Assembly: GCF_900094935.1 (NCBI RefSeq)
Contig: NZ_FMBA01000027.1
Location: 1-32,342, forward strand
DNA: 32,342 nt
Reading direction: 5' to 3'
DNA from: Gilliamella intestini
GTDB taxonomy: Bacteria; Pseudomonadota; Gammaproteobacteria; Enterobacterales; Orbaceae
Part shown: in pieces, positions 26,541-32,342 of the stretch
Position numbering within the stretch: position 1 is the first letter of the stretch
How the letters are laid out: each line of letters opens with the position of its first letter
Notes under the pieces: model-generated
Told to the model about the DNA's origin: nothing
What the model saw: only the letters and a program-made list of their open reading frames with translations
Database searches by the model: none
Position numbers and translations under genes: made by a program

Positions 26541-26580
26541 TAGTAGGGATCCCCGTTCTTTAGAGTGGGGAGGATGTCAA
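26541..26580 (+). ncRNA. Possible 3' end of an omega-RNA (reRNA) scaffold
   Basis: In IS605-type elements the right end, just past tnpB, is transcribed as the guide RNA of TnpB, and its guide begins at the element border. Here the hairpin CCCC...GGGG and AGGATGTCAA stand in that position. Since TnpB is dead, it would be a relic unless an intact TnpB elsewhere uses it. Confidence 0.3.
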
Positions 26581-26884
26581 ATTCAGCACCTTCTTAACTT
26601 AAAACCTGTTTATATTATTTTTATTTATATAATCGTACAAATTTGAATTTTCTTTGATATGCATAATGTTTAATATTTCGTTAATATAGGAATTATATTA
26701 GCGATCATACTTGCGCGTGATTTCAACTAATATCAAAAATTACTGGGTAATAAAAAATTTAATACAAGATTGCATAAAAATTCATTATCACATTAAATGA
26801 TATTTTAGTCATTTAATTGAATAAATATTCAATTAAATGTGTGATAACACCTAAAAAAGATAATATAAGTAATGGGGCTTAATT
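26581..26884 (+). promoter_or_regulatory. Upstream region of the acn operon with nested dyad
   Basis: This 304-bp region has no gene. At 26810-26839 two perfect 14-bp arms, CATTTAATTGAATA and TATTCAATTAAATG, are separated by AA. An outer pair, TTATCACA (26785-26792) and TGTGATAA (26840-26847), is also inverted, and its right half abuts the inner dyad. The structure ends 37 bp before the acn start and lacks a T-run, so an operator or mRNA structure is more likely than a terminator. Confidence 0.55.
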
Positions 26885-29149
26885 ATGGTTTTTGATATTG
26901 ATTTAATTAAACGTATTTACCAAACTTATCCACAAAAGATTGATCTTATTCGTCAAAAAATAGGAAAACCGTTAACCTTGGCAGAAAAAATTCTTTATAC
27001 ACATCTTGCGGAAGGAGAAGAACTTAAAGCTTATAAACGGGGGGAAGACTATGTTAATTTTTCACCCGATCGTGTTGCCATGCAAGATGCAACTGCACAA
27101 ATGGCTCTTTTGCAATTAATGAATTCAGGGCGTAATAGAGTTGCCGTGCCCTCGACAGTGCATTGTGATCACCTTATTCAAGCTTATAAAAATGCCCATG
27201 ATGATTTAATTGCTGCTGAAAATAATAACCAAGAAGTCTATCAGTTTTTACGCGATGTATCGAACAAATATGGTATTGGTTTTTGGAAGCCTGATGCAGG
27301 CATTATTCATCAAGTCGTGCTTGAAAATTATGCATTTCCTGGTGGTATGATGATCGGTACAGATTCACACACACCAAATGCAGGTGGACTTTCAATGCTG
27401 GCAATTGGTGTTGGTGGTGCCGATGCAGTTGATGTTATGGCAGGTATGCCTTGGGAACTGAAAATGCCAAAAATTATTGGCGTAAAATTGATTGGTAAAC
27501 TATCAGGTTGGACATCACCCAAAGATGTTATTTTAAAACTGGCAGGCATTTTAACAGTTAAAGGCGGTACCAATTCAGTGATTGAATATTTTGGCGAAGG
27601 CACCTCAACTTTATCTGCAACAGGAAAAGCAACGATCTGTAATATGGGAGCAGAAGTTGGAGCTACAACCTCAATATTTCCTTATAGTAAAAAATCAGCG
27701 GATTATTTAGCAATGACAGGACGTCAAGATATCGTCGATTTAGCTGATATTTTAACAGACTGCTTCAACCCTGATGAAGCTGTTTTATCACAGCCAAACA
27801 AATACTATGATCAAGTAATAGAAATTAATTTATCTGAATTAGAGCCATATGTTAATGGTCCATTTACACCAGATCTAGCATATCCCATTTCACAACTAGC
27901 TACAGCTGTTAAAGCACACAATTACCCTGATAATATGGAAGTTGGCTTGATTGGTTCATGTACTAATTCTTCTTATGAAGATATGATGCGTGCTGCTTCT
28001 GTGATTGATGACGCAAACCAATTAGGGCTAAAAATAAAGGCAAAACTAATTATCAATCCTGGTTCAAAACAAGTGAAATACACCTCAAAACGAGATGGTA
28101 TTTTGAGTCGCTTTGAGCAGGCAGGTGCAGTTATTATGGCAAATGCTTGTGGTCCTTGTATTGGTCAATGGCGCCGTGACGAGGTGGCTGATGAACACAA
28201 AAATTCGATCGTGACATCCTTCAATCGTAACTTTGCTAAACGCAATGATGGAAGCCCAAATACTTATGCATTTGTATGTTCACCTGAAATAGTAACAGCA
28301 TTAACTATTGCTGGAAAACTCAGCTTTAACCCATTAACTGATAGCTTAATTAATGATAAAGGACAGGAAGTGAAACTTTCTGAACCAATAGGTGATGAAT
28401 TACCTAAAAAAGGGTTTGCTGTTGATGATGCGGGTTATATTGCACCGATTGCCGATGGTCGTTCAGTTGAAATTTATATTTCAAATCACTCTGAGCGATT
28501 ACAACTACTCTCACCATTTTCACCATGGGATGGAAAAGATATTATTTCGCAACCCCTACTTATTAAAGTAACAGGCAAGTGTACAACTGATCATATTTCA
28601 ATGGCGGGGAAATGGCTAAAATTTCGCGGACATCTAGATAACATTTCTAATAATATGCTCATTGGAGCAGTTAACGCCTTTAATAAAAAAACTAATTCTG
28701 TTTTAGATGCTCAAACGGATGAATATGTTGAAGTTCCGAAATTAGCTCGTCAGTTAAAAGCACAAGGATTGGGATCGATTGTTATCGCTGAAGAAAATTA
28801 TGGCGAAGGATCATCACGAGAACATGCTGCAATGGAACCTCGCTTTTTAAATGTTAAAGCCATAATAGTTAAATCATTTGCTCGAATTCATGAAACAAAT
28901 CTTAAAAAACAAGGAATGTTAGCTTTAACATTTGTTAATAAAGATGATTATGACAAAATTCGTGAAGATGACAAAATTAGCATTATTGGGTTAACTGATT
29001 TTGCGCCAAATAAAAATCTAACACTAGTACTTCACCATCGTGATGGAAGTGGTGACTCTTTTGCTGTAGCGCACACATATAATCAATCTCAAATTGAATG
29101 GTTTAAAGCGGGTAGTGCTTTAAATAAGTTGAAAGAAGGATTTAAATAA
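26885..29149 (+). CDS. acn: Aconitate hydratase, mitochondrial-type
   Basis: Converts citrate to isocitrate through a [4Fe-4S] cluster. At 754 aa it belongs to the short mitochondrial/Bacteroidetes-type class, not to AcnA (about 890 aa) or AcnB (about 865 aa) of typical gammaproteobacteria. The three cluster cysteines are at 359 ([12 protein letters not shown]), 422 and 425 ([13 protein letters not shown]), almost the same numbers as mature mammalian mitochondrial aconitase. Other blocks are [11 protein letters not shown] (His95 and Asp96), [13 protein letters not shown] (158-170), and in the C-terminal swivel domain [14 protein letters not shown] and [19 protein letters not shown]. It is first of three genes for 2-oxoglutarate synthesis (27-bp gap to the next). 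The start ATG is preceded by a weak GGGG site. Confidence 0.95.
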   Translation: MVFDIDLIKRIYQTYPQKIDLIRQKIGKPLTLAEKILYTHLAEGEELKAYKRGEDYVNFSPDRVAMQDATAQMALLQLMNSGRNRVAVPSTVHCDHLIQAYKNAHDDLIAAENNNQEVYQFLRDVSNKYGIGFWKPDAGIIHQVVLENYAFPGGMMIGTDSHTPNAGGLSMLAIGVGGADAVDVMAGMPWELKMPKIIGVKLIGKLSGWTSPKDVILKLAGILTVKGGTNSVIEYFGEGTSTLSATGKATICNMGAEVGATTSIFPYSKKSADYLAMTGRQDIVDLADILTDCFNPDEAVLSQPNKYYDQVIEINLSELEPYVNGPFTPDLAYPISQLATAVKAHNYPDNMEVGLIGSCTNSSYEDMMRAASVIDDANQLGLKIKAKLIINPGSKQVKYTSKRDGILSRFEQAGAVIMANACGPCIGQWRRDEVADEHKNSIVTSFNRNFAKRNDGSPNTYAFVCSPEIVTALTIAGKLSFNPLTDSLINDKGQEVKLSEPIGDELPKKGFAVDDAGYIAPIADGRSVEIYISNHSERLQLLSPFSPWDGKDIISQPLLIKVTGKCTTDHISMAGKWLKFRGHLDNISNNMLIGAVNAFNKKTNSVLDAQTDEYVEVPKLARQLKAQGLGSIVIAEENYGEGSSREHAAMEPRFLNVKAIIVKSFARIHETNLKKQGMLALTFVNKDDYDKIREDDKISIIGLTDFAPNKNLTLVLHHRDGSGDSFAVAHTYNQSQIEWFKAGSALNKLKEGFK

Positions 29150-29176
29150 CTAAAAAATAACGGGGGAGGGCAAAAT

Positions 29177-30439
29177 ATGAATCAGCAAGTTACAATTGAA
29201 AATGGGCGATTAATTGTCCCAAATCGACCAATTATTCCTTTTATTGAAGGTGATGGTGTCGGTAAAGAGATTTGGAAAGCTGCTAGAACGATTTTTGATA
29301 AAGCGATTGAAAAAGCTTATCAAGGTCAACGTAGTATTGAATGGCAAGAGGTTTTTGCTGGTGAAAAGTCATACAAATTAAATGGTTCATGGTTACCAGA
29401 AGAAACCATGAATGCATTTAAACAATATCTTGTCGGTATCAAAGGACCTCTAACAACGGCCGTTGGTGGAGGATTGCGTTCACTCAATGTTGCTCTTCGC
29501 CAAGAATTAGATCTTTATGTTTGCCTTCGTCCTGTTCGTTGGTTCAAAGGAGTTGAATCACCGATAAAACATCCTGAAAAAGTCAGCATAACTATTTTTA
29601 GAGAAAATACTGAAGACATTTATGCAGGCATTGAATGGTTACAAGGTACGCCGGAAGCTGAAAAATTTTATCAATTTTTATCACAACAAATGGGTGTTAA
29701 TAAAGTTCGTTTTCCCAAAACATCCTCATATGGTGTCAAACCTGTTTCCATTGAAGGATCAGAACGATTAATTAGAGCCGCAATTAAATATGCACTCCAC
29801 CATAAATTACCATCAGTTACCTTAGTGCATAAAGGTAATATTATGAAGTTTACCGAAGGGGGATTTAAACTGTGGGGCTATGCACTAGCCGAGAAAGAAT
29901 TTGGTGATGCTGTTTTCACCATGAATCAATATATGGAAATCCAAAAAAATGAAGGAAAAGCTGCAGCCCAGCAAGCATTACAGAATGCTAAATCTGCTTC
30001 AAAATTAATTATTAACGATGTGATTTGTGATGCTTTTTTACAAAACACATTATTAAAGCCAGAAGATTATTCTGTTGTAGCAACGCTAAACCTTAATGGT
30101 GATTATGTTTCAGATCAACTTGCAGCAATGGTTGGGGGGATTGGTATAGCACCAGGCGCAAATATTAACTATATAACAGGGCATGCTATTTTTGAAGCAA
30201 CACACGGTACAGCACCTGATATTGCAGGAAAAAACCAAGCAAATCCATCATCATTATTACTATCTGGTGTGATGATGTTTGACTATCTCGGTTGGTATGA
30301 AGTTGGAGAATTGATTACCCAAGCAATGCAAAAGCTATTCCAAGAAGGCAAAGCGACTATCGATTTAGCTAGGTTTATGCAAAATGGAACACCGCTATCA
30401 ACTACTGAATTTACTCAAGCAGTAATCGATAATTTATAA
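29177..30439 (+). CDS. icd: Isocitrate dehydrogenase, predicted NAD-dependent
   Basis: Oxidatively decarboxylates isocitrate to 2-oxoglutarate. The 420-aa protein is of the E. coli Icd type (416 aa): [32 protein letters not shown] with the regulatory Ser equivalent at about 102, [36 protein letters not shown], and [13 protein letters not shown]. The coenzyme segment reads [15 protein letters not shown]. At the positions of E. coli Lys344, Tyr345 and Val351, which fix NADP+, it has Asp348, Ile349 and Ala355, the combination found in NAD+-using enzymes. I therefore predict NAD+ dependence. It lies between aconitase and citrate synthase, with a GGGGGAGGG ribosome binding site. Confidence 0.95.
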   Translation: MNQQVTIENGRLIVPNRPIIPFIEGDGVGKEIWKAARTIFDKAIEKAYQGQRSIEWQEVFAGEKSYKLNGSWLPEETMNAFKQYLVGIKGPLTTAVGGGLRSLNVALRQELDLYVCLRPVRWFKGVESPIKHPEKVSITIFRENTEDIYAGIEWLQGTPEAEKFYQFLSQQMGVNKVRFPKTSSYGVKPVSIEGSERLIRAAIKYALHHKLPSVTLVHKGNIMKFTEGGFKLWGYALAEKEFGDAVFTMNQYMEIQKNEGKAAAQQALQNAKSASKLIINDVICDAFLQNTLLKPEDYSVVATLNLNGDYVSDQLAAMVGGIGIAPGANINYITGHAIFEATHGTAPDIAGKNQANPSSLLLSGVMMFDYLGWYEVGELITQAMQKLFQEGKATIDLARFMQNGTPLSTTEFTQAVIDNL

Positions 30440-30457
30440 CACAAGAGGTAATGATAA

Positions 30458-31813
30458 ATGAAAGAAAAATTTTTAGTTTATAAATTATCAGAAACGATTA
30501 AAAACACGAGTAAAATTGAAACAAAACTATTTGAAACTTTCAGTGTAAAACGTGGATTGCGTAATGCAGATCATACTGGCGTGTTAGTTGGATTAACTAA
30601 AATTGGCGATGTGTTAGGTTATCAATATTTAGATGGTGGTACATTAAAACCGATCCATGGTAAATTGTTATATCGAGGCATCGATATTAAAGATCTTGTG
30701 CATAATGCACAAAAAGAACAACGTACAGGATTTGAAGAAACTATTTATCTACTGTTATCTGGTTACTTACCAGATGCCGAAGAATTATACGACTTTTCAA
30801 GGTTACTTGGTGAATCGATGGCACTGGAAAAGCAAACTAAAATTGCCATCATGGAACTTGAAGGCCATGATGTGATGAATATCTTAGCCAGAACAGTCCT
30901 TGAAATGTACACTTATGATTCTAAAGCAGATGATACATCTCGCGATAATTTAATGCGTCAATCAATAGACCTCATTGCAAAATTTCCAGCCATTATTGCC
31001 TATGCTTATAATATGTTAAGTCACAGTGCTAAAGGAAAATCATTACATATCCGCCATCCGCATGAGGATTTTTCCATTGCCGAAAACTTCTTATACATGA
31101 TGAAAGGATCGGGGGGATATACTGATCTTGATGTGCGAGTGCTTGATTTAGCTATGATCATCCATGCAGAACATGGAGGTGGAAATAACTCAACATTTAC
31201 AGTGCGAGTGACCAGCTCTACCGGTACCGATACTTACTCATCTATTGCAGCAGGTATTGGATCGCTAAAAGGACCATTGCATGGTGGTGCTAATTTACAA
31301 GTAGGTAAAATGCTTAAACACTTAGCCAAAGAAATTAAAAATTGGACCGACGTAAATGAAATTGATGCCTATTTGCAACGTATTTTAAATAAAGATGCAT
31401 TTGACAAAAAAGGTCTAATTTATGGTATTGGGCATGCGGTATACACAGTATCTGATCCAAGAGCAGTATTACTAAAAGAAATGGCTCATGAACTAGCAAA
31501 AGAAAAAGGCCGAGAAGATGAGTATAATTTCTTAAACTTGCTTGAAGAACGGGCCATTAACGCCATTTTAAATCGAAAAAATGCCAAAACAAAAAAACAA
31601 GTTTGCGCCAATGTTGATTTCTATTCAGGCTTTGTTTATGACATGATTGGCTTACCAAAAGAAGTTTATACGCCATTATTTGCTATGTCTCGTATTGTTG
31701 GATGGTGTGCTCATCGAATTGAAGAACTCAATTTTGATGATCGCCGAATTATTCGCCCTGCTTATAAAAATATCGGTGAAATTATGCCATTTATCCCTTT
31801 AAAAGATCGTTAA
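30458..31813 (+). CDS. Citrate synthase family protein
   Basis: Joins acetyl-CoA and oxaloacetate to citrate. At 451 aa it has the catalytic set of the citrate synthase family: the His in IIHAEHGGGNNSTF, SLKGPLHGGAN (oxaloacetate His), GIGHAVYTVSDPRA (substrate His/Arg), and VDFYSGFVYDMIGLP with the catalytic Asp. The wording (GGTLKPIHGKLLYRGIDIKDL, HAEHGGGNNSTFTVRV) resembles the citrate/2-methylcitrate synthases of anaerobic Firmicutes and Bacteroidetes more than the GltA of E. coli. It follows icd after 18 bp with AGAGG before the ATG. With acn and icd it supplies 2-oxoglutarate. Use of propionyl-CoA cannot be excluded, but the operon argues for citrate. Confidence 0.9.
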   Translation: MKEKFLVYKLSETIKNTSKIETKLFETFSVKRGLRNADHTGVLVGLTKIGDVLGYQYLDGGTLKPIHGKLLYRGIDIKDLVHNAQKEQRTGFEETIYLLLSGYLPDAEELYDFSRLLGESMALEKQTKIAIMELEGHDVMNILARTVLEMYTYDSKADDTSRDNLMRQSIDLIAKFPAIIAYAYNMLSHSAKGKSLHIRHPHEDFSIAENFLYMMKGSGGYTDLDVRVLDLAMIIHAEHGGGNNSTFTVRVTSSTGTDTYSSIAAGIGSLKGPLHGGANLQVGKMLKHLAKEIKNWTDVNEIDAYLQRILNKDAFDKKGLIYGIGHAVYTVSDPRAVLLKEMAHELAKEKGREDEYNFLNLLEERAINAILNRKNAKTKKQVCANVDFYSGFVYDMIGLPKEVYTPLFAMSRIVGWCAHRIEELNFDDRRIIRPAYKNIGEIMPFIPLKDR

Positions 31814-31822
31814 ACCAAACAC

Positions 31823-31843
31823 CCGCCAGTATTATGCTGGCGG
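31823..31843 (+). terminator. Hairpin after the citrate synthase gene
   Basis: A strong 7-bp GC-rich stem CCGCCAG/CTGGCGG with a 7-nt loop lies 10 bp after the stop. It is followed by CATCAAC rather than a T-run, so it may terminate poorly or instead protect the transcript end. Confidence 0.5.
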
Positions 31844-31951
31844 CATCAACAAAATTAAGTTTATTAAAAAAGCATGGTTATTTAAAGTAATAGTTTGTAG
31901 ACTATACTTCATTATCAGTTTTAGGCTGTATACTTTGTATATAATTTGAAT

Positions 31952-32098
31952 ATGAATCTTTTAAAATCTTTAGCTACTGTTAGTTCAATGACGATGGTGT
32001 CTCGTGTATTAGGTTTTGTGCGTGACGGAATGGCAACACATTTTCAAACAAAAAAATTAAGGGGTAAGTGTTTTTTAAATTCAACGGGAGGCAAGTAG
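31952..32098 (+). pseudogene. murJ: murJ (lipid II flippase), interrupted after about 27 codons
   Basis: The first residues MNLLKSLATVSSMTMVSRVLGFVRDGM follow the N-terminus of MurJ (E. coli begins MNLLKSLAAVSSMTMFSRVLGFARD), the inner-membrane lipid II flippase. Beyond that the sequence no longer fits MurJ and becomes the end of an IS3-family element, with the frame running on to a TAG at 32096. The junction is near 32031-32035. The rest of murJ is not in the window and may lie on the far side of the IS. Since murJ is usually essential, another copy, a revertible insertion, or an assembly join should be considered. Confidence 0.8.
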
Positions 32099-32342
32099 CC
32101 TAACGAAGAATGTAATCGTTTATGATTATACCAATAAGCATAAGCCGAAAAAGCGCGTTGTAACTCAGCCGTTGAGTTGAAACGTTGGCCTTTTACAAAT
32201 TCCGTTTTAATTGTTTTAAATGTCGCTTCCGCTACCGCATTGTCATATGGACACCCTTTCTTGCTTAATGAATGCGTGATATTAAATGTCTTAAAACAAT
32301 CCGCTAATAACCGATTATCAAACTCTTTACCGCGGTCTGAAT
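32031..32342 (-). mobile_element. IS3-family insertion sequence, one end
   Basis: It begins at about 32031-32035, where MurJ similarity stops (TGGCAACACATTTTC; IS3 ends usually start with TG). It runs off the window and contains the 3' end of the transposase gene. The inverted repeat and any target duplication cannot be confirmed without the other end. Confidence 0.75.
32044..32342 (-). CDS. IS3-family transposase OrfB, C-terminal fragment
   Basis: Ninety-eight codons of the integrase-core (rve) domain, open to the window end. Reading from the end it gives SDRGKEFDNRLL, where the Asp of (H)SDRG is the second catalytic acid. Then comes SKKGCPYDNAVAEATFKTIK, where the Glu completes the DDE triad, and AYAYWYNHKRLHSSLGYLPPVEF, the standard IS3 tail. 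It stops at 32044-32046. The N-terminal part and OrfA are outside the window. Confidence 0.92.
   Translation of the reverse strand, partial: SDRGKEFDNRLLADCFKTFNITHSLSKKGCPYDNAVAEATFKTIKTEFVKGQRFNSTAELQRAFSAYAYWYNHKRLHSSLGYLPPVEFKKHLPLNFFV

Larger units (their letters stand above)
25221..26580. mobile_element. Decayed IS605-type element (IS200/IS605 family)
   Basis: Divergent tnpA (minus) and tnpB (plus) are flanked by related subterminal hairpins in the same orientation. The left one is CCTCG/CGAGG at 25236-25255 and the right one is CCCC/GGGG at 26551-26570. Both share CGTTCTTTAG in the loop and are followed by AGGATGT. Matching, same-sense end hairpins are what single-strand TnpA transposases recognise. 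The right hairpin is followed by TCAA (26577-26580), the same tetranucleotide that is cleaved at the right end of IS608, so I place the right border there. The left border is approximate. Both genes are broken, so the element cannot move by itself. Confidence 0.75.

Noticed and set aside
31939-31944. TATAAT just before murJ as its -10 box
   Set aside because: Only 7 bp from the ATG with no fitting -35, leaving no room for a leader or ribosome binding site; AT-rich chance match is likelier.

Overview
The window reads as chromosomal DNA of an AT-rich gammaproteobacterium. GlnD, NrdR, RibD, HemW, L25, Zwf and the start of MurJ all look enterobacterial, but base composition and gene order differ from E. 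coli. The low GC and the mix of enteric-like core genes with a few genes resembling Firmicutes or mitochondrial forms would suit an Orbaceae-type gut symbiont such as Gilliamella. That placement is inference; there is no rRNA or tRNA in the window to test it.

Layout. Bases 1-291 are the 3' end of an IS1182-type transposase with its own terminator. Next come glnD (minus), a DMT-family permease (plus), and a tightly coupled minus-strand pair: mprF (lysyl-phosphatidylglycerol synthase/flippase) and an acvB/virJ-like hydrolase that may reverse it. Then come a YpgQ-like HD hydrolase, an ACT-domain/DUF711 pair, nrdR-ribD, and an orphan 150-aa gene.

From 14.0 to 19.9 kb lies a sugar locus. One arm (minus) is GatY-type aldolase, 1-phosphofructokinase-like kinase, fructose-type EIIBC and a short FruB-type EIIA. 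The divergent arm (plus) is a DeoR/AgaR-type repressor and a second PfkB kinase. The 345-bp gap between them holds four copies of a DeoR-type box around a near-consensus CRP site. The gene set fits uptake of a ketohexose as its 1-phosphate, phosphorylation to the bisphosphate, and cleavage by GatY. D-tagatose is the best guess.

From 20 to 25 kb are hemW, yeaD, rplY and a zwf-pgl operon. YeaD, Zwf and Pgl together carry glucose-6-phosphate into the oxidative pentose phosphate pathway. A decayed IS605-type element (25.2-26.6 kb) follows, with a 5'-truncated tnpA and a tnpB that has lost its RuvC-II region. Downstream is a three-gene operon of 754-aa mitochondrial-type aconitase, isocitrate dehydrogenase and citrate synthase. 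It is enough to make 2-oxoglutarate from oxaloacetate and acetyl-CoA. The isocitrate dehydrogenase carries the residue set of NAD-using enzymes. A large nested dyad lies just upstream of this operon.

The window closes with the first ~27 codons of murJ, cut by an IS3-family element that runs off the end. Both ends of the window fall inside insertion sequences, which is what a draft contig broken at repeats looks like. I see no CRISPR array, tRNA, rRNA or prophage. The most notable points are the inferred NAD-dependent 2-oxoglutarate operon with its dyad, the sugar locus with its operator array, and the mprF-acvB pair.
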